Shown: positions 42,884 through 52,167, numbered from the stretch's first letter. The stretch: DNA of 64,000 nt from Flavobacteriales bacterium UBA1937 (GCA_002337005.1 DDFD01000056.1:1-64000), one strand, 5' to 3'. Numbers and translations are program-made. The notes: generated by a model from the letters alone, not told the origin.

Positions 42884-43756
42884 TTATCCTAATACTTTAG
42901 CAACAGTTTTACCAATATCCGCAGGAGAATCTACTACATTTATTCCGTTTTCTCTCATAATGGCCATTTTGGCTTGTGCGGTATCTTCTGCACCGCCTAC
43001 AATAGCACCAGCATGACCCATAGTTCTACCTTTAGGTGCAGTTTGACCTGCTATAAAACCAACTACTGGTTTTGTAGAACCGCTTGCTTTGTACCATCTA
43101 GCAGCCTCAGCTTCTAGAGAACCACCAATTTCACCAATCATTACTACTGCTTCTGTTTCTGGATCATTGATGAATAATTCTAAAGCTTCCTTGGTAGTAG
43201 TTCCAATGATAGGGTCACCACCAATACCAATAGCCGTAGAAACACCATAACCAGCTCTTACTACTTGATCTGCTGCTTCATAGGTAAGTGTACCAGATTT
43301 AGAAACGATACCAACTTTACCTTTTTTGAAAACGAAACCTGGCATAATACCAATTTTGGCTTCGTCTGAGGTGATGATTCCTGGGCAATTAGGCCCGATT
43401 AATCTAGCACCTTTATCTTTGATATATTCTTTTACTTTTACCATATCAGCAACAGGAATACCTTCTGTAATACATACAATTACTTTAATTCCAGCTTCTG
43501 CAGCTTCCATTACGGCATCTGCAGCAAATGCAGGTGGTACAAAAATAATACTTACATTAGCTCCTGCTTTTGCTACAGCATCTGCTACTGTATTAAAAAC
43601 TGGCTTACCAAGATGCTCTGTACCTCCTTTTCCTGGGGTTACACCACCTACTACGTTAGTACCGTATTCTATCATTTGGCTTGCATGGAAAGTTCCTTCG
43701 TTACCTGTAAATCCTTGTACGATTACTTTTGAATCTTTGTTTACTAATACTGACAT
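42884..43756 (-). CDS. sucD: Succinate-CoA ligase, alpha subunit
   Basis: It interconverts succinyl-CoA and succinate with nucleotide triphosphate formation in the TCA cycle, together with a beta subunit not present in this window. The 290 residues contain the CoA-binding N-terminal domain (VIVQGFTGNEGTFHASQMIE), GPNCPGIIT, GKVGIVSKSGTLTYEA and the phosphorylated His in GRTMGHAGAIVGG. It is full length. It lies downstream of the lipid A cluster and is followed by a strong hairpin. Confidence 0.96.
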   Translation of the reverse strand: MSVLVNKDSKVIVQGFTGNEGTFHASQMIEYGTNVVGGVTPGKGGTEHLGKPVFNTVADAVAKAGANVSIIFVPPAFAADAVMEAAEAGIKVIVCITEGIPVADMVKVKEYIKDKGARLIGPNCPGIITSDEAKIGIMPGFVFKKGKVGIVSKSGTLTYEAADQVVRAGYGVSTAIGIGGDPIIGTTTKEALELFINDPETEAVVMIGEIGGSLEAEAARWYKASGSTKPVVGFIAGQTAPKGRTMGHAGAIVGGAEDTAQAKMAIMRENGINVVDSPADIGKTVAKVLG

Positions 43757-43815
43757 TTTATTTTTTAATTTTTGTAAAAATAGTATTTTTTAAGTTTTTG
43801 TGCAAAGTAAATTAA

Positions 43816-44718
43816 TTATAAATTTTTGAGCTTTACTTCTTTCTTTAAATACTCTCTAAATTCCTCCGCTAAACTACCAAAATAAGTTTTTCCTCCTTCT
43901 AAATCTCTGTTTACCCCAGTTTTACCAAGAAGTACAGCACCTTTTCCTACTCTTTTACCAGAAGCCATGCCTACTTGTCCCCAAATTTGTACATCATCTT
44001 CTATAATACAGCAACCTGCAATACCAGCTTGAGAAGCAATAAGAACTTTTTTACCAATAATGGTATCGTGTCCTATTTGGATTTGATTATCCAAAATACT
44101 ACCTGCACCTATGATGGTAGAATCTGTAACACCTCTATCGATGGTACAAAGATTACCAATTTCTACATTGTCTTCTAGAATTACATTTCCTACGGAAAGC
44201 ATTTTTCTATAACCTTCCGCATTTTTGTTGTAGTAGAAGGCATCTCCGCCTAAAACAGTACCAGATTGTATAATACAATTATTACCAATTACTGTTCTGT
44301 CTCCTATTACAACATTAGGGAAAATCATACAATTACTACCTATCGTTACATCATTTCCGATAATTACCGATGGATGAATTTTACAATTTTTACCAATTTT
44401 TAGATTTTGATTGGTGGTTTCAAAGGTTTGAATTCCTTGATAATGTTCATTAATTTTATTAAAATCTCTGAAAGGATCGTCTGAAACTAAAAGCGCTTTT
44501 CCTTCTGGGCAATCTACTTCTTTGTCTATCAAAATAATGGTTGCGTCTGAATTGAGAGCTTTGTCGTAATATTTTGGGTGGTTCACAAAAACAATTTCAC
44601 CAGCTTTTACACGATGAATTTCATTGGTGCCATAAACTTGAAAATTTTCGTCTCCTATAAACTTAGCATTGATAAGCTCTGCAATGGTTTTAAGAGATTG
44701 TGGAGATTTGAAAGTCAT
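43816..44718 (-). CDS. LpxD-like hexapeptide acyltransferase (second copy)
   Basis: A paralogue of UDP-3-O-acylglucosamine N-acyltransferase. An N-terminal uridine-binding-like domain (KTIAELINAKFIGDENFQVY, AGEIVFVNHPKYYDKAL) precedes a left-handed beta helix of I/V/N-G hexapeptides. The His of the acyl-transfer site appears kept (QIQIGHDTIIG). It is about 300 residues, shorter than the LpxD at 47679-48713 because the C-terminal helix is missing. The ATG at 44718 is chosen; the upstream frame to 44760 (HPSSYILHN) reads a word repeat. It may acylate a different sugar or chain. Confidence 0.8.
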   Translation of the reverse strand: MTFKSPQSLKTIAELINAKFIGDENFQVYGTNEIHRVKAGEIVFVNHPKYYDKALNSDATIILIDKEVDCPEGKALLVSDDPFRDFNKINEHYQGIQTFETTNQNLKIGKNCKIHPSVIIGNDVTIGSNCMIFPNVVIGDRTVIGNNCIIQSGTVLGGDAFYYNKNAEGYRKMLSVGNVILEDNVEIGNLCTIDRGVTDSTIIGAGSILDNQIQIGHDTIIGKKVLIASQAGIAGCCIIEDDVQIWGQVGMASGKRVGKGAVLLGKTGVNRDLEGGKTYFGSLAEEFREYLKKEVKLKNL

Positions 44719-44724
44719 ATTATG

Positions 44725-44787
44725 TAGGATGTAAGATGATGGATGCTGGAAGAATAACACCTAACATCCAGCTTCCAGCATCCAGCT
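44725..44787. repeat. Word repeat with perfect 12-bp inverted repeat (efp-lpxD2 gap)
   Basis: GGATGCTGGAAG (44741-44752) and CTTCCAGCATCC (44772-44783) are perfect inverted copies around a 19-base loop, with further GGATG/CATCC words on both sides. It belongs to the GGAAG word family. Confidence 0.7.
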
Positions 44788-44790
44788 AAA

Positions 44791-45354
44791 TTATTTTACT
44801 CTTTCTAAGTAAGAACCGTCTTCGGTATTTACTTTAATTTTATCACCAGCTTCAATAAAAAGAGGTACTAAAACTCTAGCTCCTGTTTCTACAATAGCAT
44901 TTTTAAGCGCATTGGTGGCGGTATTACCTTTTACACCTGGGTCTGCTTCTATTACTTCTAGATAAACTGTAGGAGGAATTTCGGCAGAAAGTGGAGTTTC
45001 GTCTGCTTCTTTCATAATGATAGTTACTTCTTCACCAGCTTTCATAAACTGAGCATTTTCTATCATTTCTTTATTAAGATACATTTGTGAGAAATCTTCA
45101 TTATTCATAAAATGGAAACCATTTTCGTCATCATATAAATATTGAAATTTACGAGTAATTACTTTTACTTCGTCTATTTTATGACCAGCAGAGAAAGTAT
45201 TATCAATTACTTTTCCATTGGTTACAGACTTTAATTTCGTTCTAACGAAAGCAGGTCCTTTACCTGGTTTTACGTGTAGAAATTCAATTACTTTGTAAAT
45301 ATCATTGCTATACTCTATACAAAGTCCTTTTTTAATATCGTTGCTTGTTGCCAT
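44791..45354 (-). CDS. efp: Translation elongation factor P
   Basis: It relieves ribosome stalling at polyproline. The 187 residues have three OB-like domains. The modified-loop region reads VKPGKGPAFVRTKLK, with the Lys at the tip near residue 32. The C-terminal signature ALVPLFIEAGDKIKVNTEDGSYLERVK-type ending is present (ARVLVPLFIEAGDKIKV). It sits inside the lipid A gene cluster, as is common in Flavobacteriia. Confidence 0.96.
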   Translation of the reverse strand: MATSNDIKKGLCIEYSNDIYKVIEFLHVKPGKGPAFVRTKLKSVTNGKVIDNTFSAGHKIDEVKVITRKFQYLYDDENGFHFMNNEDFSQMYLNKEMIENAQFMKAGEEVTIIMKEADETPLSAEIPPTVYLEVIEADPGVKGNTATNALKNAIVETGARVLVPLFIEAGDKIKVNTEDGSYLERVK

Positions 45355-45500
45355 TAAAAATATATTGTTTTGAAAATTTATTATTTTGTTTGAAAGGGTT
45401 CGGAATATGTTTAATTTTATTTGAATTGTTTGATAAAGTGGTTTATATTTTCGGATAATTTATCTTTAAAATCACTACTCAATTCTTCAATTCTCGTACA

Positions 45501-46289
45501 TTATTCTTTTCCTGAACCGTACCCTTTTACAATACCTCTAGGTGAGTTCTTGATAAATTCTAGAATTTCATCTCTGTCTTCTGTAGGCGGTAATTCTTTT
45601 TCTATGAAGCTCAACGCTTGTGATACATTCATTTTCATTTGGAAAACCGCTCTGTAAATTTTTTGAATTTCAAAAATTCTATCGTTAGTAAAACCTCTTC
45701 TTCTTAATCCTACTGAGTTAATTCCTGCATAAGACATAGGCTCTCTAGCTACTTTTACAAAAGGTGGAATATCTTTTCTTACCAATGTACCACCAGAAAT
45801 CATTACATGTTTACCTATCTTACCGAACTGATGCACCGCAGACAGACCTCCCATTACTGTATAATCACCAATTTCTACGTGACCAGCAATACCACAACCA
45901 TTTACGATAATTACATTATTTCCTAAAACGCAATCGTGAGCAATGTGGCTGGTGGCCATTATAAGGCAATCACTTCCAATTTTGGTAAATCCTAGCGCTT
46001 TAGTTCCTCTATTGATGGTTACACATTCTCTTATAGTAGTTCTATCACCAATAATAGTTTGAGTATCTTCACCATCAAATTTTAAATCTTGAGGAATTGC
46101 CGAAACTACCGTTCCTGGGAAAATTCTACAATTTTTACCAATTCTAGCACCATCCATAATGGTTACGTTAGGTCCAATCCAAGTTCCGTCTCCTATTTCT
46201 ACATCTCCAGCGATGGTAGTAAATGGTTCTATGGTAACATCTTTGCCAATTTTGGCACGTCTGTCAACTGCAGCTAATTGATGAATCAT
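45501..46289 (-). CDS. lpxA: UDP-N-acetylglucosamine acyltransferase
   Basis: It performs the first acyl transfer of lipid A synthesis. The 262 residues form a hexapeptide beta helix (VTIEPFTTIAGDVEIGDGTW, IGPNVTIMDGARIGKNC). The catalytic His is in MATSHIAHDCVLGNN, and the C-terminal helical domain begins IPPFVKVAREPMSYAGINSV, followed by GLRRRGFT, a standard LpxA block. It starts two bases after lpxC-fabZ and is clearly co-transcribed. Confidence 0.96.
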   Translation of the reverse strand: MIHQLAAVDRRAKIGKDVTIEPFTTIAGDVEIGDGTWIGPNVTIMDGARIGKNCRIFPGTVVSAIPQDLKFDGEDTQTIIGDRTTIRECVTINRGTKALGFTKIGSDCLIMATSHIAHDCVLGNNVIIVNGCGIAGHVEIGDYTVMGGLSAVHQFGKIGKHVMISGGTLVRKDIPPFVKVAREPMSYAGINSVGLRRRGFTNDRIFEIQKIYRAVFQMKMNVSQALSFIEKELPPTEDRDEILEFIKNSPRGIVKGYGSGKE

Positions 46290-46291
46290 GT

Positions 46292-47686
46292 TTAAATTTT
46301 TGTTTTTGCAACTTGAGCCATCAGTTCTGCTTCTACCACTACGCTATCTCCTACATAACCGTAGCCTTGCATATGAACTATGCCTCTTCTTATAGGTTCT
46401 ATTAACTCTATTTTGAAAATTAAAGTATCCCCTGGAATTACTTTTTTCTTGAATTTTACTTTATCCATTTTCACAAAATAGGTAGAATAATTTTCTGGGT
46501 CTGGTACGTTAGCCAAAACTAAAATACCACCAGTCTGTGCCATTGCTTCTATCTGCAAAACACCTGGCATTACAGGTTCTTTAGGAAAATGACCCACGAA
46601 AAATGGTTCATTCATAGAAACATTTTTAAGACCCACCACATGAGAATCTGATAATTCTAAAATTTTATCAATCAATAAAAATGGTGGTCTGTGCGGAAGA
46701 AGTTTCATAATACCATTGATATCAAAAACTGGTTCTGCTTTTAGATCAAAATCTGGCACATTTTTCTTTTTCTGTAATTTCCATTGTCTGTTTAGTTTTT
46801 TTGCAAACTGAGTATTTACAAAATGCCCTGGTTTATTGGCAATCACTTTCCCCTTTATTTTAACACCAGTAAGTGCTAAATCTCCTATCACATCTAGTAA
46901 TTTGTGACGTGCTGCTTCATTTGGGAAATTAAGAGTAAGATTATCTAAGATACCATTGGGTCTCATAGAAACTTCATCTTTACCAAAAGCTTTTTTTAGT
47001 TTATCAGCCGTTTCTGGAGTAAGTTCTTTATCTACATAGACAATAGCGTTTGAGATGTCTCCACCTTTTATCAAACCATTATCTAAGAGCATTTCTAGTT
47101 CGTGCAAGAAACTAAAAGTTCTGGCAGAAGAAATTTCTTCTTTAAAATCTGAAATATTTTTAAGAGATGCGTTTTGAGTTCCCAAAATTTTAGTTCCGAA
47201 ATCCACCATTGTGGTAATTTCGTAGTTTTCTGATGGGATTATGGTAATTTCTGAACCCGTATTAGGATCTACATAATTCATTACTTCTTTTATTACCAAA
47301 TATTCTCTGTGCAACTCCTGCTCTACTACACCTACGGTTTCTATAGCTTCAACAAAAAACTTAGAAGATCCATCTAAAATTGGTGGTTCTGCACTGTCCA
47401 TTTCTAAAATGGCATTATCTACATCCATCCCTACTAATGCTGCCAAAAGATGCTCACAAGTATGAATTTTTACTCCTAATTTTTCTAAAGTAGTTCCTCT
47501 TTCTGTGGTAGTTACGTAGTTTACATCTGCTTCTACCTGAGGTTTACCTTCTAAATCTGTTCTAACAAAAACGAAACCTGTATTTTCTTTGGCAGGTTTC
47601 ATGGTAAGATGAACTTCTCTGCCTGTATGAAGTCCAATCCCCGAAAGTGAAACTTCACCTCCGAGAGTTTTCTGCTTATCAGTCAT
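46292..47686 (-). CDS. lpxC-fabZ: Bifunctional LpxC deacetylase / FabZ dehydratase
   Basis: A fusion typical of Bacteroidota. Residues ~1-300 are UDP-3-O-acyl-GlcNAc deacetylase, the committed step of lipid A synthesis, with zinc ligands in IHTCEHLLAAL and RHKLLDVIGDL. Residues ~315-464 are 3-hydroxyacyl-ACP dehydratase, with the catalytic His in GHFPKEPVMPGVLQIEAMAQ. The two activities compete for and supply 3-hydroxyacyl-ACP, so fusion may balance lipid A and fatty acid flux. It overlaps lpxD by eight bases and precedes lpxA by two. Confidence 0.97.
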   Translation of the reverse strand: MTDKQKTLGGEVSLSGIGLHTGREVHLTMKPAKENTGFVFVRTDLEGKPQVEADVNYVTTTERGTTLEKLGVKIHTCEHLLAALVGMDVDNAILEMDSAEPPILDGSSKFFVEAIETVGVVEQELHREYLVIKEVMNYVDPNTGSEITIIPSENYEITTMVDFGTKILGTQNASLKNISDFKEEISSARTFSFLHELEMLLDNGLIKGGDISNAIVYVDKELTPETADKLKKAFGKDEVSMRPNGILDNLTLNFPNEAARHKLLDVIGDLALTGVKIKGKVIANKPGHFVNTQFAKKLNRQWKLQKKKNVPDFDLKAEPVFDINGIMKLLPHRPPFLLIDKILELSDSHVVGLKNVSMNEPFFVGHFPKEPVMPGVLQIEAMAQTGGILVLANVPDPENYSTYFVKMDKVKFKKKVIPGDTLIFKIELIEPIRRGIVHMQGYGYVGDSVVVEAELMAQVAKTKI

Positions 47687-48713
47687 CAGTACTGTCTTTT
47701 GATTTTCTTTCTAATTCTGAAATTCTTTTTACTATTTCGGTCAAGTTTCGGAAGTGTACATAGTTTCTTCTGTAGTCTCCGGCTGCTATAGCTGGTGAAC
47801 CATACAATGTTTCACCATCATTTACACTAGCGTTTACACCGCTTTGCGCTTGTATTCTTACCTGGCTACCTATTTTTATATGTCCTACAATTCCTGTTTG
47901 CCCGCCAATCATATTCCAATCTCCAATTACGGTAGAACCAGCAATCCCAGCTTGTGCAGCAATTACATTATTTTTACCGATTTTTACATTGTGAGCTATT
48001 TGGATTAGATTATCAATTTTGGTTCCTTCACCTATAATGGTAGAACCTATAGTTCCTCTGTCTATACTGCAATTAGAGCCAATTTCTACATTATTTTCTA
48101 AGACTACATTCCCCAGTTGCGGAATTTTTTGGTAACCATCTTTGGTTGGTTGAAAACCAAAACCATCACTACCAATTACGGTATTAGAATGGATAATACA
48201 ATTGTCACCTATTATACAAAAATCATAAACTCTAGCACCACTGTATATGATACAATTTTCGCCAATTTTTACATTTTTTCCGATATATACTTGGGGATAA
48301 ATCTGGGTAGATTTCCCGATTTTTACTTTTTCTGAAATATAAGTATGAGCTCCTATATAAACTTCTTCTCCTAAAATAGCTGAATCTGATATGGTAGAAG
48401 GCTGCTCAATTCCAGATTTTTTTTCTTCTCTCATTTGCTGATAAAGATTCATCAGTACCTGAAAAGACAAATAAGCATCTTCCACCAAAATGAGGGTAGA
48501 TTTATAATCACCTTCTTTCACAAACTTCTCAGAAACAATAATAACAGATGCGTCTGATGAAGAAATATAATCTGCAAATTTCTCCTGAGAAACAAAAGAA
48601 AGCTGTCCTTTTTCAGCGTTTTCGATAGGTGAAACACCGTTTATAGAAGCATTCTCGTCTCCAATGATTTTTCCATTGATAAAACTTGCAATTTGAGCTG
48701 CAGTAAATTCCAT
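47679..48713 (-). CDS. lpxD: UDP-3-O-acylglucosamine N-acyltransferase
   Basis: It performs the third step of lipid A synthesis. The N-terminal domain (IASFINGKIIGDENASINGV, GQLSFVSQEKFADYI) is followed by the hexapeptide helix, the catalytic His block LIQIAHNVKIGKNNV, IAGSTVIGDWNMIGGQTGIV, and a C-terminal helix (NLTEIVKRISELERK). The ATG at 48713 (MEFTAAQIASF) is chosen over that at 48740 because it is the normal family start. A -7 box lies seven bases before it. First gene of the cluster. Confidence 0.95.
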   Translation of the reverse strand: MEFTAAQIASFINGKIIGDENASINGVSPIENAEKGQLSFVSQEKFADYISSSDASVIIVSEKFVKEGDYKSTLILVEDAYLSFQVLMNLYQQMREEKKSGIEQPSTISDSAILGEEVYIGAHTYISEKVKIGKSTQIYPQVYIGKNVKIGENCIIYSGARVYDFCIIGDNCIIHSNTVIGSDGFGFQPTKDGYQKIPQLGNVVLENNVEIGSNCSIDRGTIGSTIIGEGTKIDNLIQIAHNVKIGKNNVIAAQAGIAGSTVIGDWNMIGGQTGIVGHIKIGSQVRIQAQSGVNASVNDGETLYGSPAIAAGDYRRNYVHFRNLTEIVKRISELERKSKDSTDD

Positions 48714-48719
48714 ATCTTG

Positions 48720-48727
48720 CAAAGATA
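48720..48727 (-). promoter_or_regulatory. lpxD: -7 box TATCTTTG abutting the lpxD start
   Basis: On the minus strand TATCTTTG ends six bases before ATG 48713, implying a leader of only a few bases if used. Confidence 0.4.
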
Positions 48728-48784
48728 CAAATTTCTTCAAATAGTAGATAAATTTTAATGCTTTTTGGTGCTTAGCATAATATT

Positions 48785-49999
48785 TTAAAGTTCCCTCGGG
48801 AAATATAATATATTTTTGGTAGTAGGCTGATTGATATGCGCCGAAAGAATCTGTGTTTCAGCATCTTCTAATTTTATTTTTTCACCATTTTTCTTTAAAA
48901 GATAGATGGTCTGCTTCTCTGTATCATACGGAAGTAGCGTTCTGCTAATTTGCTCTACCAATAATTCTCCGTTGTTAATTCCAAAAAAATCGTTTGCTTT
49001 TGTCGTTTTTTCTATAATAATTTGCTGGTCAAAAGGATGAGATGAGAATACTGTTTTTGGAAATTTCCTTTGTACTACTGCTCTACAGAAATAGCTCAAC
49101 ACAAAATCATCTGCATTTTGCCAAGTTTTAATCGCAGACAGCACATCTGTATCATCTAGTTGAGTAAATCTATTAATGTCTTCTTCCGTTGCTTTCTCAA
49201 AATCTGTTTTGTAGAGAAAATATTTCAAATTACCATAAGCTTCTATGTTTTTTCCTTCGGAAATCAATTGTTTTGCTCTGGTTAGAATTTTCACCAAAAG
49301 ATGCTCTGCCAAAGCTGAAGTTTTATGATAATATACTTGCCAGTACATAAACATTCTCGCCGTTAGGAAATTTTCTATAGAATACACCCCTTTTTCATCA
49401 ATTACCAATTCATCTTCATAAACATTCATCATCGAGATAATTCTCTGTGTATTTACACTACCTTCAGAAACACCCGTAAAAAAACTGTCTCGCTTTAGAT
49501 AATCTAATCTATCTACATCTAACTGCGATGAAATCAATTGATTAAAAAACTTTCTATGATATTTCCCCTGAAACATTTCTAAAGCCATTGATAATTCTCC
49601 ATCAAACTCTTCATTAATCTTATTCATGAGCAATATCGAAAGTTTCTCGTGATGCCAATCTTCCATCAAAAGGCTTTCTAAAGCGTGAGAAAATGGCCCA
49701 TGACCTACATCATGCAACAGAATGGCTAACATGGCAGATTTTTCTTCTTCTTTAGAAATTTTTATTCCTTTTAGTTTCAAAGTTTCTAATGCCGTAAACA
49801 TCAGATACATAGCACCAATAGCGTGATGAAATCTGGTATGCGTAGCTCCAGGAAAGACTAAACTCAATAGACCTGTCTGCGAAATTCTACGCAATCTCTG
49901 AAAAAAACGATGCTCTATAACATCAAAAAGAATTTCGTGGGGAATTTTTATGAATCCGTGTACAGGGTCGTTGATGATTTTAAGCTTGTTGGTGCTCAT
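48785..49999 (-). CDS. HD-domain phosphohydrolase (dGTPase/SAMHD1-like)
   Basis: A 404-residue metal-dependent phosphohydrolase, probably acting on nucleotides. The HD metal site is visible: FPGATHTRFHHAIGAMYL (His), LLHDVGHGPFSHALE (His-Asp) and SSQLDVDRLDYLKRDSFFTG (Asp). The opening DPVHGFIKIPHEILFDVIEH is characteristic of this COG1078-type family. It lies next to the lipid A cluster with its own upstream region. Substrate is not determined. Confidence 0.88.
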   Translation of the reverse strand: MSTNKLKIINDPVHGFIKIPHEILFDVIEHRFFQRLRRISQTGLLSLVFPGATHTRFHHAIGAMYLMFTALETLKLKGIKISKEEEKSAMLAILLHDVGHGPFSHALESLLMEDWHHEKLSILLMNKINEEFDGELSMALEMFQGKYHRKFFNQLISSQLDVDRLDYLKRDSFFTGVSEGSVNTQRIISMMNVYEDELVIDEKGVYSIENFLTARMFMYWQVYYHKTSALAEHLLVKILTRAKQLISEGKNIEAYGNLKYFLYKTDFEKATEEDINRFTQLDDTDVLSAIKTWQNADDFVLSYFCRAVVQRKFPKTVFSSHPFDQQIIIEKTTKANDFFGINNGELLVEQISRTLLPYDTEKQTIYLLKKNGEKIKLEDAETQILSAHINQPTTKNILYFPREL

Positions 50000-50113
50000 T
50001 ATAATTGATAAATGATGATTAATAAATGATTTTACAAAATTAAGGAAATTTAGTTTAACAGATTTTTAACCATTTTTAAATTATTTTATACAATATTTAA
50101 GACTGTTTTGGCG

Positions 50114-50121
50114 TAATTTTG
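50114..50121 (+). promoter_or_regulatory. porX: -7 box TAATTTTG for porX
   Basis: TAATTTTG fits TAnnTTTG; the purine-rich word repeat starts immediately after it, so the repeat would be transcribed in the porX leader. Confidence 0.4.
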
Positions 50122-50186
50122 GAAGAGATAATTTGGAAGATGGAAGATGGAAGTTGGAAGTTAGAAGATGGAAGATGGAAGATGGA
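50121..50186 (+). repeat. Purine-rich tandem word repeat (GGAAGAT) in the porX leader
   Basis: About eight degenerate copies of the 7-base word GGAAGAT (variants GGAAGTT, AGAAGAT) run in tandem. They end ~80 bases before the porX start codon. Confidence 0.75.
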
Positions 50187-50264
50187 TTATTTATTCAAAC
50201 TTTATCAAACAATTTCAAACCTTATCAAAAAATTTTAAAAAATTTAAACTTTAAACAAAATTTT

Positions 50265-51806
50265 ATGTCAAAAATAATTTGGATAGATGATGAAGTAGAT
50301 TTACTAAAACCACATATTGTTTTCTTAGAAAGTAAAGGTTATGCTGTAACTCCTGTTAATAACGTAAACGAAGCACTAGAAATGATAGAAGCAGAGAAAT
50401 TTCAGTTGGCTTTACTAGACGAAAATATGCCCGGAATTTCTGGTTTGGAAGCGATTCCTATGCTCAAAAATTTAGATTCTTCTATTAAAATCGTAATGGT
50501 GACCAAAAACGAGGAAGAACACATTATGGAACAAGCCATTGGTTCTGAAATTTCGGATTACATCTTAAAACCTGTAAATCCTAATCAAGTTTTGCTTTCG
50601 CTCAAAAAAAATCTCCAAGAAGATGATTTGGTAGAACAAAAAACCAAACTAGAATATCAACAAGGTTTTCGAAATCTTTCGATGGAACTCAGTTATCTGA
50701 ATTCTTACCAAGATTGGGCAGAATATTACAAGAAAATTCTGGCTTGGGAAATCAAATTTGATAAAGTTTTTGACAATGAATTTGCAGACTTATTGCAATC
50801 TCAAAAAGAAGAAGCCAACATTCAATTCTCTAAATTTATTGAAAAAAATTACGAACATTGGCTCAATTCTTCAGAAAAACCAATAATGTCTCATACCGCT
50901 TTCAAAGAAAAAGTGAAACCTGTTTTAGAAAAAGACAAAGTGCTTCTTCTAATGGTAGATAACCTGAGATATGACCAATGGAAAGTAGTAGAACCGCTTT
51001 TCGCGAAATTTTACAATAAAGTTTCAGAGGATTATTATTTCAGTATTTTACCTACAGCTACACAATACGCCAGAAATTCTTTTTTTGCAGGTTTGATGCC
51101 TTCCGAAATAGAAAAACGTTTCCCAGACAAATGGTTTAATGATAACGAAGAAGGCAATAAAAACGAACACGAACGCGAGTTTTTAGAAGACCAAATGAAA
51201 AGAATAGGACTGCAAAGCAAGTCTATGAAATATCTAAAAATTCTAAACGCAGACTTTGAGCGTAAAATTTTAGAAGATTTTAATCAACACAAAAACAATG
51301 ATTTGCTGGTAATTGTCTATAATTTTATCGATATTTTATCTCATGCCAAAACAGACAACCACATTGTAGATCAATTAATTAGAGATGACAAAACCTTCCG
51401 AAGCCTTACTTACAATTGGTTTGAAAATTCATCAATTTTAAAAATTATAAAACTAGCTGCCGAACATGGTTTTAAATTGGCAATTACCACAGACCACGGA
51501 ATGGTTTACGTGAAAAAACCATCTCAGGTAGTTGGCGATAGAGAAACCAGCACCAACATTCGTTATAAAACAGGGAAATCTCTCACGTATGACGAAAAAG
51601 ATGTTTGGGCAATCGCTAATCCAGAGAAATTATTTTTACCAAAAGGCAACTTGAGCAGCAAATATATTTTTGCTAAAAACAACATCTTTTTGGCATACCC
51701 GAAAAATTACAATCACTTTGTAAATTATTATAAAGACACCTATCAACACGGTGGAATTTCACTAGAAGAAGTGATTATCCCAATAAGTATATTAGAACCT
51801 AAGTAG
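50265..51806 (+). CDS. porX: Type IX secretion response regulator with PglZ-like domain
   Basis: PorX regulates the type IX secretion system together with the sensor PorY, and has a phosphodiesterase-type effector domain. The receiver domain starts IIWIDDEVDLLKPHIVF, with the phosphorylated Asp in LALLDENMPGISGLEA and the conserved Lys in YILKPVNPNQ. The C-terminal alkaline-phosphatase-like/PglZ part shows LLLMVDNLRYDQW, FIDILSHAKTDNH and LAITTDHGMVYVKKPS, with metal-binding Asp/His. The ATG at 50265 is chosen; the frame upstream only reads the repeat (MEDGRWKLEVRRWK). 514 residues. Confidence 0.95.
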   Translation: MSKIIWIDDEVDLLKPHIVFLESKGYAVTPVNNVNEALEMIEAEKFQLALLDENMPGISGLEAIPMLKNLDSSIKIVMVTKNEEEHIMEQAIGSEISDYILKPVNPNQVLLSLKKNLQEDDLVEQKTKLEYQQGFRNLSMELSYLNSYQDWAEYYKKILAWEIKFDKVFDNEFADLLQSQKEEANIQFSKFIEKNYEHWLNSSEKPIMSHTAFKEKVKPVLEKDKVLLLMVDNLRYDQWKVVEPLFAKFYNKVSEDYYFSILPTATQYARNSFFAGLMPSEIEKRFPDKWFNDNEEGNKNEHEREFLEDQMKRIGLQSKSMKYLKILNADFERKILEDFNQHKNNDLLVIVYNFIDILSHAKTDNHIVDQLIRDDKTFRSLTYNWFENSSILKIIKLAAEHGFKLAITTDHGMVYVKKPSQVVGDRETSTNIRYKTGKSLTYDEKDVWAIANPEKLFLPKGNLSSKYIFAKNNIFLAYPKNYNHFVNYYKDTYQHGGISLEEVIIPISILEPK

Positions 51807-51837
51807 TTTTTTCATAGTTTATTTTGCTTAGGTATTG

Positions 51838-51873
51838 AGCGGAAAAAATCTGTAGATTTTTTCCGCTTTTTTA
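51838..51873. terminator. Terminator after porX
   Basis: AGCGGAAAAAATCT (51838-51851) pairs with AGATTTTTTCCGCT (51854-51867), followed by T6. It lies between convergent genes. Confidence 0.85.
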
Positions 51874-52167
51874 ATAATTAAAGTTCAGCAATTTTTCAAA
51901 TCTATGCATCCAACCATGATAATTTCTTTCTAATCTAAATGGCTTTTCTGTATTTTTTCCATCAAAATGAAATTCATTTTCTTTAAAAAATACAATTAAC
52001 CACCATTTTTCATTAAACTTCTTTACTTGAAAATGTTCAGATTTATTTTTCAAATCATATCCATCCTTAATCTTAGTTAATTCAAATAACATATTATCGT
52101 CAGAAATAAATAATCCGATTTTTTCATACGCCAGAAATTCAATTTGAGTTAAGTTTAAACAATCCAT
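51871..52167 (-). CDS. Hypothetical protein (98 aa)
   Basis: I do not recognise this protein. It is 98 residues, soluble, rich in Phe, Trp and Lys (KKFNEKWWLIVFFKENEFHF), with no signal peptide. It is convergent with porX and divergent from tsaE. The composition is protein-like and the start ATG is clear, but with no known family it could be a lineage-specific gene. Confidence 0.5.
   Translation of the reverse strand: MDCLNLTQIEFLAYEKIGLFISDDNMLFELTKIKDGYDLKNKSEHFQVKKFNEKWWLIVFFKENEFHFDGKNTEKPFRLERNYHGWMHRFEKLLNFNY

Noticed and set aside
43326..43793. 155-codon plus-strand frame inside sucD
   Set aside because: It is the antisense shadow of a well-supported gene with complete catalytic motifs.
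44719..44760. Longer start for the second LpxD-like protein
   Set aside because: The added HPSSYILHN residues come from the word repeat; ATG 44718 gives the normal domain start.
50133..50264. N-terminal extension of PorX from an earlier ATG
   Set aside because: The extra residues are a translation of the GGAAGAT tandem repeat; the receiver domain starts properly at 50265.
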